Shown here piece by piece: positions 18,819-28,304 of a DNA stretch of 64,000 bases (positions are counted from its first letter, which is position 1; every line of letters begins with the position of its first letter). The stretch lies in contig JACKAA010000002.1 in NCBI GenBank assembly GCA_020635275.1, positions 124,001 to 188,000 on the forward strand, written 5' to 3'. The notes under the pieces were generated by a model. That model had not been told where the DNA came from and did not search any database. It saw only the letters and a program-made list of their open reading frames with translations. The translations under genes were made by a program, and so were the position numbers. This DNA comes from Ignavibacteriales bacterium. GTDB taxonomy: Bacteria; Bacteroidota; Ignavibacteria; Ignavibacteriales; Melioribacteraceae.

Positions 18819-19292
18819 CTAAGTTTTATATTTATTAGCAAACCTTAAAATTTTTGGCTTAACAAGTTTTTCATAATCAAGGTAATTCATTCTAATTAAT
18901 TCAGTATGGCTACCGGCATTAAAAGCAATTTCTTCATCTTCTACTAAACTCGCAGCAACATATGTATCCATATTGAATAAATTCCCCATAGGCGGCATAG
19001 CACCAACTTCACAACCGGGACATTTATCCTTAAATTCAGGTTCGTTTGCTAATCTTACATCCTCAGTTCCCAGTGATTCCTTTAATAATTTGAAATCTAC
19101 TTTATAAGTTGCAGGAAGAACCGCGAATGCAAGTTTACCGTTAATTTTTAACACTACTGTTTTAGCAATTTGCTTACCATGGATGTGAACTGTTGCAGCA
19201 ATCTCTTGGGCAGTATAAGCTTTTGAATGCTTAACTGATACATACTTAATATTATTTTGATCTAGGAAATCTTTAATTATTTTGGATGGCAT
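18819..19292 (-). CDS. YbaK/ProX-type aminoacyl-tRNA deacylase domain protein
   Basis: 157 residues. The YbaK/EbsC fold is recognised by HGKQIAKTVVLKINGKLAF (conserved Lys), FKDKCPGCEVGAMPPMG and the closing FNAGSHTELIRM. Members hydrolyse mischarged aminoacyl-tRNAs such as Ala-tRNA(Pro) or Cys-tRNA(Pro). A very good Shine-Dalgarno sequence, AAGGAGGT on the minus strand (19297-19304), lies just before the ATG and fixes the start. The 215-base divergent gap to the kinase gene at 19508 shows nothing else clear. Confidence 0.88.
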   Translation of the reverse strand: MPSKIIKDFLDQNNIKYVSVKHSKAYTAQEIAATVHIHGKQIAKTVVLKINGKLAFAVLPATYKVDFKLLKESLGTEDVRLANEPEFKDKCPGCEVGAMPPMGNLFNMDTYVAASLVEDEEIAFNAGSHTELIRMNYLDYEKLVKPKILRFANKYKT

Positions 19293-19507
19293 TTTGACCT
19301 CCTTATATTTTAATTAAATAACGGAGAATCATATTATTTTTTGTGTATAAAGAAAAAATGATAATTCAGAGATTTAAGTCTCATTGGCAAAATAAGTTTA
19401 ATCAATATCAAATTCAATACAATTCGATGATTGATCATACTTAAAATCAAGGTTAAACAAGATATAATTTTATATATTTTGAATTATCAATAAATTCATT
19501 AAAACTA

Positions 19508-20437
19508 ATGGAATACTTTATTGGCATTGACGGCGGCGGAACTAAAACAAAGTGCGTTCTTTGCGATCAAAACCTAAATATCCTTTATGAAAACCATTCC
19601 GGTCCATCTAATTTTTTAACAATTGGAACTGATATTGTATCTGAAACAATTCTTGACTTAATTGAGAAAAGCTGTAAATCTGCAAATATATCTACTTCAT
19701 TGATAAAATCAATATTTCTTGGAACTACAGGTGCAGGAAGAGAAAGTGATGCTCAAAAGTTAGAAAACTCAGTAATTAATTTAGCAGAATCCAAAAAAAT
19801 TAAATTGAATAATTTCAAAGTCGTTAGCGACGCAAGAATTGCACTTGAGGGAGCTTTTGCTGGAAATTCAGGCAGTATTTTAATTGCCGGAACTGGTTCA
19901 ATAATGTTTGGGAAAGATAGCAAAGGTAATATTCATAGAGTTGGTGGATTTGGAAGATTGATTGGTGATGAAGGCAGTGGACTCGTAATTGGAAGTAAAG
20001 GACTACAAATGGTTGGAAAATATTATGACGGCAGAGGAAAATACACTTCCCTCGTAAAACTTCTTGAAGAAAATTTTGAAATTTCTGATCAAAGTAATCT
20101 TATAATTAAAGTATACAGCAATAATTTAAATTTACAAGATGTAGCACCACTGGTAATTAAATCAGCTGAAGAAGGCGATGGACTCTGCACAAATATTTTA
20201 GATGAGGAATCGAATGAACTTTTATTGCATATAGCAGCAATGAAAAATCATTTAAAAAACGATGAAATGAAATTAGTTTTTATTGGGGGAACAATTACTT
20301 CGGAGAATTTCTATTCAAAAATGTTGAAAGAGAAGATTAAAATGTTCATGCCAAATATTAAAATTCAGAATGCCGATTACCCCCCTGAAATTGGAGCGGT
20401 AATTATGGCAAAGAAATTTGTGGAAAATTATGAATAA
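19508..20437 (+). CDS. BadF/BadG/BcrA-family sugar kinase (GlcNAc/MurNAc kinase-like)
   Basis: 309 residues of the ASKHA fold. The phosphate-1 loop is GIDGGGTKTKCVL; other landmarks are GTTGAGRES, the GTGSIMFG loop, GGFGRLIGDEGSG and the adenosine segment LVFIGGTITSENF. Family members include N-acetylglucosamine kinase and the Clostridium MurNAc/GlcNAc kinase MurK. The following gene is an AmpG-like transporter whose start overlaps by 8 bases, so a role in recycling amino sugars from peptidoglycan is the best guess. Confidence 0.82.
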   Translation: MEYFIGIDGGGTKTKCVLCDQNLNILYENHSGPSNFLTIGTDIVSETILDLIEKSCKSANISTSLIKSIFLGTTGAGRESDAQKLENSVINLAESKKIKLNNFKVVSDARIALEGAFAGNSGSILIAGTGSIMFGKDSKGNIHRVGGFGRLIGDEGSGLVIGSKGLQMVGKYYDGRGKYTSLVKLLEENFEISDQSNLIIKVYSNNLNLQDVAPLVIKSAEEGDGLCTNILDEESNELLLHIAAMKNHLKNDEMKLVFIGGTITSENFYSKMLKEKIKMFMPNIKIQNADYPPEIGAVIMAKKFVENYE

Positions 20438-22292
20438 TAAAACTAAAAGAAATCCATGGTTTTGGATTCCAACTTTATACTATGCTGAAGGAATTCCGTA
20501 TGTAATTGTTATGGTTGTGTCGGTAATAATGTATAAGCGATTAGGAATTTCCAATACTGATATTGCTCTTTATACAAGCTGGTTATATTTGCCTTGGGTA
20601 ATAAAGCCATTATGGTCGCCGGTTGTAGATATTCTTAGGACCAAAAGATTTTGGATTATTTCAATGCAGCTTATTATTGGCGCCGGACTTGCCGGTGTTG
20701 CATTTACTATTCCAATTCCTAATTATTTTCAATATACTTTAGTGTTTTTTTGGCTTTTAGCTTTTAGTTCTGCTACGCATGATATTGCTGCAGATGGTTT
20801 TTATATGCTTGGATTAACACAGCATCAGCAGGCTTTTTTTGTTGGAATTAGAAGTACTTTTTATCGCTTTGCAATGATAACTGGACAAGGATTATTAATA
20901 ATTGTTGCTGGATATTTGGAAAGTTCGACAGGATTAGGAAAGATAGAATTTGACGTAAAATCAACCAATGAAATTAATGTTCAAAATATAATTTCTGAAG
21001 AAGTTATAAAACAAAAAGATGATGAATTAAAAATTTTATTTCATCCAAATGAACTAACTATTTCAACAAATAACATTTCCATAGCAAAATTTGACTCCAT
21101 TAAAAATTACATAACCTCTAAAAACATTGACAATGGTTTTGAAAAGCCCGAGCAAATAACAAATGGTTTAGCTGAAACTGAATCTGACAAATCATGGTGG
21201 GATGAAGTAATTGTTGAAAATGTTGAAAATTTTATTGTTAAAAATTTTGGAGAAGAAGCGGTTGTTCCACCTACAAATTCTAAAACAGGCAATGTTGGAA
21301 TTGTTCAATTATATTTATCTAGATCGCCAAACAATGATGAACAAATTGTTGTTAATCTTAGTCAAAGTTCCGGTGACCAAAATATATCTTTAATAAGTAA
21401 TTCAAGATTCGTTTTCACTAAAGAAAATTGGAATAAACCGGTTTTTGTATTATTTCAAATTGATCCAAAACTAAAAATAGAAACCGTTGCAACATTTCAA
21501 GGTATTTCAGGTAATATTCCCTTAGCTTGGATAATTACTTTCATAATACTCGCACTCTTATTCGTCGTTTTCTTTATTTATCATAAATTTATTTTGCCTT
21601 ATCCCAAAACAGATATAAGTGCAAAATCTGAAGGAACTAATGTTTTCAGTGAATTTTTTAGAACCTTTATCCTTTTCTTTAAGAAGAAAAAAATCGGATT
21701 AATAATTACTTTCCTTCTCGTTTATAGACTTGGTGAATCCCAAATCGTTAAACTTGCTTCACCATTTTTGTTAGATGGAAAAGAAGTTGGAGGATTAGCT
21801 TTAACCACAGGTGAAGTTGGATTTATTTATGGAACAATTGGAATTCTTGCTTTGGTTTTAGGTGGTCTATTAGGCGGATTTCTAGCAGCTAAACATGGAT
21901 TAAAATTTTGGCTTTGGTGGATGTTGATTGCAATAAATCTGCCAAATATTGTTTATGTTTATCTTTCGTATGCGTTGCCAAATTCTTTTATTACTATTTT
22001 GAGTGCAATAGCTGTTGAACAATTTGGTTATGGATTTGGATTTACTGCATATATGTTATACATGATTTATATTTCTGACGGTGAACATAAAACCGCACAT
22101 TTTGCTATCACTACTGCATTTATGGCCCTTGGAATGATGATTCCCGGAATGATTAGCGGATGGCTGCAGGAATTAATTGGATATCAACATTTTTTCATTT
22201 GGGTAATGGTTGCAACTATACCGGCATTTGTTGTCGCTAAGTTTATTCCAATTGATGCTGAGTTTGGTAAAAAAGTTGCAGAAGTAGAATAA
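20430..22292 (+). CDS. AmpG-like MFS transporter with large internal soluble insert
   Basis: 620 residues from the ATG at 20430 (a TTG four codons earlier is less likely). The fold is MFS: the opening NPWFWIPTLYYAEGIPYVIV and the helix pairs match AmpG, the anhydro-muropeptide permease. Unusually, residues of roughly 175-365 are mostly polar, carry no membrane segments, and are rich in Asn/Glu and beta-type sequence, placed between the two halves of the transporter. The second half resumes at about 370-610. With the amino-sugar kinase upstream and serine hydrolase downstream it fits cell-wall recycling. Substrate unproven. Confidence 0.78.
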   Translation: MNNKTKRNPWFWIPTLYYAEGIPYVIVMVVSVIMYKRLGISNTDIALYTSWLYLPWVIKPLWSPVVDILRTKRFWIISMQLIIGAGLAGVAFTIPIPNYFQYTLVFFWLLAFSSATHDIAADGFYMLGLTQHQQAFFVGIRSTFYRFAMITGQGLLIIVAGYLESSTGLGKIEFDVKSTNEINVQNIISEEVIKQKDDELKILFHPNELTISTNNISIAKFDSIKNYITSKNIDNGFEKPEQITNGLAETESDKSWWDEVIVENVENFIVKNFGEEAVVPPTNSKTGNVGIVQLYLSRSPNNDEQIVVNLSQSSGDQNISLISNSRFVFTKENWNKPVFVLFQIDPKLKIETVATFQGISGNIPLAWIITFIILALLFVVFFIYHKFILPYPKTDISAKSEGTNVFSEFFRTFILFFKKKKIGLIITFLLVYRLGESQIVKLASPFLLDGKEVGGLALTTGEVGFIYGTIGILALVLGGLLGGFLAAKHGLKFWLWWMLIAINLPNIVYVYLSYALPNSFITILSAIAVEQFGYGFGFTAYMLYMIYISDGEHKTAHFAITTAFMALGMMIPGMISGWLQELIGYQHFFIWVMVATIPAFVVAKFIPIDAEFGKKVAEVE

Positions 22293-22318
22293 GTAATTTT
22301 AATGAAATTCATGCTTTC

Positions 22319-22404
22319 ATTCCGGTCTTGTTCCGGAATCTAACAGTAAGATTTTTTCTTCCATCATTCTGAGGAGCTTGCCCGACTTAGTCTGGTAAAT
22401 GATG
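22319..22404. repeat. REP-like palindromic element, two hairpins
   Basis: Two inverted repeats lie in the 145-base gap: ATTCCGG/CCGGAAT (22319-22325, 22333-22339) and CATCATT/AATGATG (22362-22368, 22398-22404). The second encloses a further short arm around ACTTAGT. Text of this type (CATTCTGAGGAGC...GAAAGAATCT) resembles the short dispersed palindromes common between genes in Bacteroidota; only one copy is in this window. Confidence 0.55.
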
Positions 22405-22437
22405 AAAGAATCTATTAATATTTTTCAGGATTACTAA

Positions 22438-23640
22438 ATGAACAACTTACAATATTTTATAAGATTGCTTCATCCAATAAGTTGGATTCACAATTACAAA
22501 TCTAAAATCTTATTTCTAATTATTTTTCTTTTTATTACTTCTTGCTCAACCAAAATTGAGAAACAATACAATTTTGAAATCATTGATCAGATTATGGAAT
22601 CAGCAATTATAGATTCTGTATTTCCCGGTGCTAGTATATTATTCGGCATTGATCAGCAAGTGCTATATAGTAAGGCATTTGGTCATTTTACTTATGATAA
22701 AAATTCACCAAAAGATCAAACAAATTCAATTTTTGATTTAGCTTCAGTTACAAAAGTAGTTGGCACAACTTCAGCAGCAATGATTCTAATTCATGAAGGT
22801 AAACTAAATTTAGATGATAAGGTAATTAAATATCTGCCGGAATTTAATAATAACGGAAAAGATAAAATCACAATCCGAAATTTATTACTGCATAATTCCG
22901 GATTAGCTGCATTTAAAAGATATTACGATGTTTACACTACCGGTGATGAAATTATAAAAGACATAATGAATTTACCTTTAGAAAATTTACCTGGAGAAAA
23001 ATATGTTTATAGCGATTTGGGAATGATAACTCTCCAAAAAGTAATGGAGAAAATTTCGGGCAAACCAATAAATATATTTTTGAAAGAAAATTTATTTGAC
23101 CCGTTGGAAATGAACAACACTATGTATCATCCGTCAAATGATATAATATATAAATGTGTACCAACAGAAATTGATACTGTTTGGAGACATAAATTAATAC
23201 AAGGTGAAGTTCATGATGAAAGAGCGGCAATATTAAACGGAATTGCGGGACATGCCGGACTTTTTTCAACAACAGAGGATTTATCAAAATTTATTATGAT
23301 GTATTTGAATGACGGAAAATATTCTTGCAGTCAAATTTTAGATCCAAAAATAATTGAAGAATGGACGACTAAACAATCTGAACAAAGTGATAGAGCAATT
23401 GGATGGGATACAAAATCTCTCGAAGGTTATTCATCATCTGGACATTTTTTCTCAAATAATTCATTTGGGCATACTGGTTTTACGGGCACTTCAATTTGGG
23501 TAGATAAAGACACAAAACTCTTTGTAATTTTATTAACAAACAGAGTTTATCCAACAAGAGCAAATAGAAAAATTTCAGATTTCAGACCAATAATTCACGA
23601 TGCAATTTATAATACAATTTTTTCTCTAAGTACAAATTAA
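22438..23640 (+). CDS. Beta-lactamase-family serine hydrolase lipoprotein
   Basis: 400 residues. A lipoprotein signal ends at LFITSC (Cys36) after an unusually long polar N-terminus. The class C beta-lactamase/DD-peptidase fold has SxxK as SVTK, the YxN position as YSD, and the third box as HTG in GHTGFTGTS. Members are D-Ala-D-Ala carboxypeptidases, esterases or peptidases rather than drug-resistance enzymes as a rule. In related bacteria such proteins sit with AmpG and sugar kinases in wall-recycling groups, matching the neighbours here. Confidence 0.85.
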   Translation: MNNLQYFIRLLHPISWIHNYKSKILFLIIFLFITSCSTKIEKQYNFEIIDQIMESAIIDSVFPGASILFGIDQQVLYSKAFGHFTYDKNSPKDQTNSIFDLASVTKVVGTTSAAMILIHEGKLNLDDKVIKYLPEFNNNGKDKITIRNLLLHNSGLAAFKRYYDVYTTGDEIIKDIMNLPLENLPGEKYVYSDLGMITLQKVMEKISGKPINIFLKENLFDPLEMNNTMYHPSNDIIYKCVPTEIDTVWRHKLIQGEVHDERAAILNGIAGHAGLFSTTEDLSKFIMMYLNDGKYSCSQILDPKIIEEWTTKQSEQSDRAIGWDTKSLEGYSSSGHFFSNNSFGHTGFTGTSIWVDKDTKLFVILLTNRVYPTRANRKISDFRPIIHDAIYNTIFSLSTN

Positions 23641-23642
23641 TT

Positions 23643-24422
23643 ATGCATAAAGAATTTGTTGAAACCGTAATTGAGAAAATTAAACAAGATGAAAATGCAC
23701 TTGGGCTTGCAATTGGCGGATCTTGGATTACTAATGATATTGATGAATTTTCTGATATTGATTTTGTTTTGGTAACAAAAAATAAAATTGCTCCTGATAA
23801 AGAAAAGATGATAAAATTTACTGAGCAATTTGGAAATTTACTAAATGCTTTTACCGGAGAACATGTTGGCGAGAAAAGACTTTTAGTTTGCCTTTTTGAT
23901 AATCCTCTTTTACATGTTGATGTAAAATTTATTACTAACGATGAATTTCATGATAGAGTTGAAAACCCGTCCGTTGTTTGGGAAAGAGAAAATATTTTAA
24001 CTGAGATTATTAATAATTCTCAGCCAAAATTTCCTTATCCGGATTTTCAATGGATTGAAGACCGCTTTTGGATTTGGATACATTACGTTTCAACAAAATT
24101 AGGAAGAGGTGAATTGTTTGAAATGCTTGATGGCTTAAATTTTCTAAATATAAATGTTATTGCTCCGTTATTACAAATTAAAAATGGAAATCTGCCAAAA
24201 GGATTTAGAAGATTTGAAAAGTTAATTTGCGCAAATGATTTATTAAGAATGAAAAATGCATTACCGTCTTACGATAGAAATTCTTTAATCAAAAGTTTTG
24301 AAGAGATAATTTCATTTTATAAAGATTTGAGGAATGAACTTTTTACAAATCATATAAAATTCCAAACTCGAACAGAGAAAAGAAGTATAGAGTATTTTGA
24401 ACAAATTAAGAAGCGTATATAA
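23643..24422 (+). CDS. Polymerase-beta-fold nucleotidyltransferase domain protein
   Basis: 259 residues. The N-terminal part has the minimal nucleotidyltransferase signature, GGSW followed by SDIDFVLV (the metal-binding DxD), then a helical C-terminal half. It resembles aminoglycoside-adenylyltransferase-like proteins of unassigned function; a resistance role should not be assumed. It starts 2 bases after the hydrolase stop, so it is in the same operon. Confidence 0.72.
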   Translation: MHKEFVETVIEKIKQDENALGLAIGGSWITNDIDEFSDIDFVLVTKNKIAPDKEKMIKFTEQFGNLLNAFTGEHVGEKRLLVCLFDNPLLHVDVKFITNDEFHDRVENPSVVWERENILTEIINNSQPKFPYPDFQWIEDRFWIWIHYVSTKLGRGELFEMLDGLNFLNINVIAPLLQIKNGNLPKGFRRFEKLICANDLLRMKNALPSYDRNSLIKSFEEIISFYKDLRNELFTNHIKFQTRTEKRSIEYFEQIKKRI

Positions 24423-24461
24423 ATATTTATTAATGTGTTTATTTAGTAATAAATTCACAAT

Positions 24462-24534
24462 GTCATTTCCGAATGTTTTTATCGGAAATCCATTCATCTA
24501 TTTCGTCTGGATTCCCAATCAAGTTGGGAATGAC
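24462..24534. repeat. GTCATT-bounded palindromic repeat
   Basis: The element begins GTCATT and ends AATGAC and holds two hairpins: ATTTCCGA/TCGGAAAT near 24465-24488 and ATTCCCAA/TTGGGAAT near 24511-24530. This is the architecture of small non-autonomous palindromic repeats (REP/MITE-like). It lies in the gap before the ABC transporter gene and would be translated only if a false upstream start were used. Confidence 0.6.
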
Positions 24535-24565
24535 AAACTTTTTAATTAAATGTAAATTTAATTTT

Positions 24566-25489
24566 ATGAACTCCGAAAAAGTTATTGAAGTAGTTGGACT
24601 CACAAAAAAGTACAAAAAGCTAATCGCTGTAAATAATCTTAATCTTAATGTTTACAAGGGTGATGTATTTGGCTTTCTTGGTCCAAACGGTGCTGGAAAA
24701 AGCACAACAATTAGAATGTTATTAACTTTAATAAAACCAACTTCCGGCAATATTAAAATTTTTGGCAAAGAATTAAACAAGAACAGAAAGGAAATACTAT
24801 CTAGAATTGGGGCTATTGTAGAAAAACCAGATTTTTACTTGTACCTTTCTGCAAAAAAGAATTTAGAAATTCTTTCAAAAATTTCCGGTAAAGAAATTCC
24901 CAAGAGCAAAATTATGGAAATGCTTAAGTTAGTTGGATTAGATAAACGAGCTAATAGCAAAGTTAAAACATTTTCCCACGGAATGAAACAAAGATTGGGA
25001 ATTGCTCAAACACTTCTTCATGATCCTGATCTAATAATTTTGGATGAGCCGACTACTGGTCTTGATCCGCAAGGCATGAAAGAAATACGTGATTTAATAA
25101 TTTACTTAAGCAAGGAAAAAGGTAAAACAATTTTTCTTTCTTCGCATATACTTAGAGAAATTGAGTTGATTGCAACACGAATGATAATTATAAATAAAGG
25201 TACAACAATAATTGAAGGAACAGTTGAAGAATTATTAAACTCAGATTCTCAGAAAGTTAGAATTGAAGTAGATGACATTAACAAAACATTAGAAATTATC
25301 AAAAATACTGAGTGGGAAAATCATTTTAAATCAATAGAAAAAAATGATCTGATATTTGAAATTGATAAAACGAAAATTCCCCAGTTAGCAAAGTTTTTAA
25401 TCAATAATAATATTGAAGTAAGCGCAGTTGTGCCAATAAGATCTCTCGAAGATTATTTTTTAAGAATTACTGAAGAGAGTGTAAAATGA
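24566..25489 (+). CDS. ABC-2 type transporter ATPase
   Basis: 307 residues from the ATG at 24566; an in-frame start at 24473 would translate the palindromic repeat and is rejected. Walker A GPNGAGKSTT, signature FSHGMKQRLG, Walker B LIILDEPTTGLDP and the switch His in LSSHIL are intact. It is of the drug/antibiotic exporter (CcmA/DrrA-like) group, which pairs with ABC-2 permeases. The permease begins inside its stop (4-base overlap). Substrate unknown. Confidence 0.92.
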   Translation: MNSEKVIEVVGLTKKYKKLIAVNNLNLNVYKGDVFGFLGPNGAGKSTTIRMLLTLIKPTSGNIKIFGKELNKNRKEILSRIGAIVEKPDFYLYLSAKKNLEILSKISGKEIPKSKIMEMLKLVGLDKRANSKVKTFSHGMKQRLGIAQTLLHDPDLIILDEPTTGLDPQGMKEIRDLIIYLSKEKGKTIFLSSHILREIELIATRMIIINKGTTIIEGTVEELLNSDSQKVRIEVDDINKTLEIIKNTEWENHFKSIEKNDLIFEIDKTKIPQLAKFLINNNIEVSAVVPIRSLEDYFLRITEESVK

Positions 25490-26325
25490 TAACATTAGTA
25501 TATATTGAACTACAAAAGATTTTCAGAAAGTGGAGAACTTATATTGGATTTATTGCAATCGGAATTTTAATTCCACTTGCACAATGGGCTCTTTATGCCG
25601 GCGGAATGGAAGGTTACCAAGGAATGATTACACGCCGACTGGGTGAATCATTTGTTTCCGGAGGAAGCATTTTAAACGGTTACCTTTTGGCTTTTATCAC
25701 GCTCCAAGGTTTATACATTCACTTTCCTTTCTTAATTGTTTTAGTTGGTGGCGATTTATTCTCAAGTGAAGCAACTGCCGGAACTTACAGACTTTTAATT
25801 ACAAGGCCAATTTCACGTTTTCAAATTGTAACTGCAAAATTTATAGCTGGCTTAGTTTATACTGCGGCGTTATTGCTTTGGCTGTTCCTACTAAGTTTTG
25901 TTTTAAGCATTATTTTATTCGGCGATGGCGCTTTAATGGTTTTTATTGAAAAGATTTATGTTTTTGGTGCAGATGATGTTTTATGGCGATTTATATCTGC
26001 ATACGGTTTTGCATATTTGAGCTTAACTATGGTTTGCACTTTGGCTTTTACATTTTCTTCTCTTGTTGAAAATGCAATTGGACCAATAATTACAACTTTA
26101 GCAATTATTATCGTTTTTACAATTTTATCATTTTTACCTTTTGAAGTTCTTAATTCGTTTAGACCTTATTTTTTTACCACTTATTTAGATGAATGGAGAT
26201 TATTTTTTACTGATCCTGTTGATTTTTCAGCCATAATAAAATCAGCCATTGTAATTATTTCTCACATAGTAGGACTGTATCTAATCACTTTATTTCTATT
26301 TATCAAAAAAGACATTTTAACATAG
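25486..26325 (+). CDS. ABC-2 type transporter permease
   Basis: 279 residues with about six hydrophobic helices. The segment GGDLFSSEATAGTYRLLITRPISR is the familiar ABC-2 (NatB/YhaP-like) cytoplasmic loop. Partner of the ATPase just upstream, with which it overlaps by 4 bases. Known pairs export lipids, peptides or ions, and nothing here narrows it further. The LolA-like gene follows at once. Confidence 0.88.
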   Translation: MITLVYIELQKIFRKWRTYIGFIAIGILIPLAQWALYAGGMEGYQGMITRRLGESFVSGGSILNGYLLAFITLQGLYIHFPFLIVLVGGDLFSSEATAGTYRLLITRPISRFQIVTAKFIAGLVYTAALLLWLFLLSFVLSIILFGDGALMVFIEKIYVFGADDVLWRFISAYGFAYLSLTMVCTLAFTFSSLVENAIGPIITTLAIIIVFTILSFLPFEVLNSFRPYFFTTYLDEWRLFFTDPVDFSAIIKSAIVIISHIVGLYLITLFLFIKKDILT

Positions 26326-26334
26326 GTGATTTTT

Positions 26335-27045
26335 ATGAGAAGTTTAATATTATTATTCTTTCTTGTTTCATCAATTTTTGCCCAAATAAAAAATGCTGAT
26401 GAAATAATTAACAATGTAAAAGAAAAGTTTGGTTCAGTTCAAGATTACAAAGTTGATTTAAAAATAGAAGTAGATATGGAATTTTTGAGAATACCAAAAG
26501 TTTCTGCAACAGTTTATTTTAAGCAGCCTGATAAAATGAAAATGGATTCAAGAGATTTTGCAATTCTGCCAAAAGAGGGAATTAATTTTTCACCAATAAA
26601 TATGTTGAACAAAAATTTCACATCAATTTATGTAAAGGAAGATACTTTAAAAAAAGCCAATGTTGATGTTATAAAAATTATTCCTTTAAGTGATTCATCA
26701 AATGTAATACTTACAACTTTGTGGATTGATTCACAAAATAACATAATCCGGAAGGTTGAAACTACAACTAAAAATAGAGGTACATTAGTAGCAAATTTAA
26801 ATTATGATAAAATGATTAAATTCGGTTTACCATCTGAAATGAATTTTAGTTTTAATGTTGAAGATCCAAAACTTCAAGAAATGATGGAAATGCAAACTGG
26901 TACAGCGCAGCAAAATCCAAGTAAAACAAATAAAAATTTAGCTGGAAAAATAAAAGTTACTTATTCAAATTATGAAGTAAATAAAGGCATAGACGATTCA
27001 TTTTTTGAGAAAGAAAAAGAAAATGAAAAATCTAAAAAACAATAA
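26335..27045 (+). CDS. LolA-like periplasmic lipoprotein-carrier-fold protein
   Basis: 236 residues from the ATG at 26335; AGGTGA at 26324-26329 sits as a Shine-Dalgarno sequence for it, so the in-frame GTG at 26326 is not the start. A signal peptide (LILLFFLVSSIFAQ) precedes an LolA/LppX-like beta sheet domain, seen in the VQDYKVDLKIEVDMEF and VYFKQPDKMKMDS stretch. The lysine-rich end (about 205-236) looks disordered. It may carry a lipid or lipoprotein exported by the ABC transporter encoded just upstream; that link is inference. Confidence 0.75.
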   Translation: MRSLILLFFLVSSIFAQIKNADEIINNVKEKFGSVQDYKVDLKIEVDMEFLRIPKVSATVYFKQPDKMKMDSRDFAILPKEGINFSPINMLNKNFTSIYVKEDTLKKANVDVIKIIPLSDSSNVILTTLWIDSQNNIIRKVETTTKNRGTLVANLNYDKMIKFGLPSEMNFSFNVEDPKLQEMMEMQTGTAQQNPSKTNKNLAGKIKVTYSNYEVNKGIDDSFFEKEKENEKSKKQ

Positions 27046-27057
27046 TTTTTATACACA

Positions 27058-27080
27058 AAATTGGGCAATTTCTTTTTTTT
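27058..27080 (+). terminator. Weak intrinsic terminator after the LolA-like gene
   Basis: AAATT and AATTT flank a GGGC loop at 27058-27071 and are followed by a C and eight T residues. The stem is only five AT pairs, so the call rests mainly on the T run and position 13 bases after the stop codon. Confidence 0.35.
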
Positions 27081-27131
27081 AACTATTATTAAGAAATTAA
27101 ATTTATGAATTAACCAAAGTTATAGGTCAAT

Positions 27132-28295
27132 ATGAAAATTCACGAATATCAAGCAAAAGAAATTCTTAGAAAATTTAACGTACCAGTTCCTGAAGGTAAA
27201 GTAGTTTTTTCTCCGGAAGATGCTGTAGTTGCAGCTAAAGAATTGGCAGGTAAAATAAAAGTTGTAAAAGCTCAAATTCATGCTGGCGGAAGAGGTAAAG
27301 GCGGTGGAGTAAAAGTTGCTAAAAGCATTCCCGAAGTAAGACAATATGCAAAGCAAATACTTGGAATGAACTTAGTAACTCATCAAACCGGACCTGAAGG
27401 AAAAACTGTAAAACGACTTTTAATTGAACAAGGCGTAAATATTGATAAAGAAATGTATGTTGGTATAACACTTGACAGAGCACAATCTAAAAATGTCGTA
27501 ATGGTTTCTACAGAAGGTGGTGTTGAAATAGAAAAAGTAGCAGCTGAAACTCCAGAAAAAATTATTAAAGAAGCCATTGATCCGGCAGTTGGTATGCAGC
27601 AATATCAAGCAAGAAAATTAGCATTCGGATTAGGTTTAGAAGGTATTCAATTTAAGAATGCTGTTAAATTTTTATTGACCTTATATAAAGCTTATGATTC
27701 AACTGATGCTTCAATTGCAGAAATTAATCCTCTTGTTGTAACAAAAGAAGGTGACGTAATTGCTTTAGATGCAAAAATGAATTTTGATGATAATGCTCTT
27801 TATCGTCATAAAGATATTTTAGAGTACAGAGATTTTGATGAAGAAGAACCTTTGGAAATTGAAGCTTCTAAATACGATTTGAATTATATTAAGTTAGACG
27901 GAAATGTTGGCTGTATGGTTAATGGTGCCGGACTTGCAATGGGAACAATGGATATTATTAAACTTGCCGGTGGTGAACCTGCTAACTTTTTAGATGTAGG
28001 CGGTGGTGCTAACCAAGAAACAGTTGCTAACGGATTTAAAATAATCCTAAGTGATCCCAATGTAAAAGCAATTTTAATTAATATTTTTGGCGGCATTGTT
28101 CGATGCGATAGAGTTGCACAAGGTGTTATAAATGCTGTTAAAGAAGTAAAAGTTGAAGTACCAATTGTTATAAGATTAGAAGGAACAAACGCAAAAGAAG
28201 CCGGTGAATTATTGGCAAAATCAAAAATGAATTTTGAAGTTGCAACAACTTTGGAAGATGCTGCAAATAAAGTAACTGCAGTTCTTAAAAACTAA
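27132..28295 (+). CDS. sucC: Succinyl-CoA ligase (ADP/GDP-forming) beta subunit
   Basis: 387 residues, the standard length. The ATP-grasp domain starts [15 protein letters not shown]; the nucleotide segment [17 protein letters not shown], the metal residues in EINPLVV and the C-terminal ligase domain with the loops GGGANQETV and [10 protein letters not shown] are all present. It makes ATP or GTP from succinyl-CoA in the TCA cycle with the SucD alpha subunit, which is not adjacent here. AGGT precedes the ATG. Confidence 0.96.
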   Translation: MKIHEYQAKEILRKFNVPVPEGKVVFSPEDAVVAAKELAGKIKVVKAQIHAGGRGKGGGVKVAKSIPEVRQYAKQILGMNLVTHQTGPEGKTVKRLLIEQGVNIDKEMYVGITLDRAQSKNVVMVSTEGGVEIEKVAAETPEKIIKEAIDPAVGMQQYQARKLAFGLGLEGIQFKNAVKFLLTLYKAYDSTDASIAEINPLVVTKEGDVIALDAKMNFDDNALYRHKDILEYRDFDEEEPLEIEASKYDLNYIKLDGNVGCMVNGAGLAMGTMDIIKLAGGEPANFLDVGGGANQETVANGFKIILSDPNVKAILINIFGGIVRCDRVAQGVINAVKEVKVEVPIVIRLEGTNAKEAGELLAKSKMNFEVATTLEDAANKVTAVLKN

Positions 28296-28304
28296 TTTAT
28301 TGGC

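Noticed and set aside
22438..23640. Beta-lactamase resistance gene
   Set aside because: SVTK and HTG boxes are shared with DD-peptidases and esterases, the YxN motif is YSD, and the gene neighbours point to wall metabolism.
23643..24422. Aminoglycoside-resistance adenylyltransferase
   Set aside because: Only the generic nucleotidyltransferase GGS...DxD signature is visible; nothing specific to drug modification is seen.
24473..24565. N-terminal extension of the ABC ATPase
   Set aside because: The extra residues are translated from the palindromic repeat at 24462-24534; the ATG at 24566 leads straight into the ABC domain.
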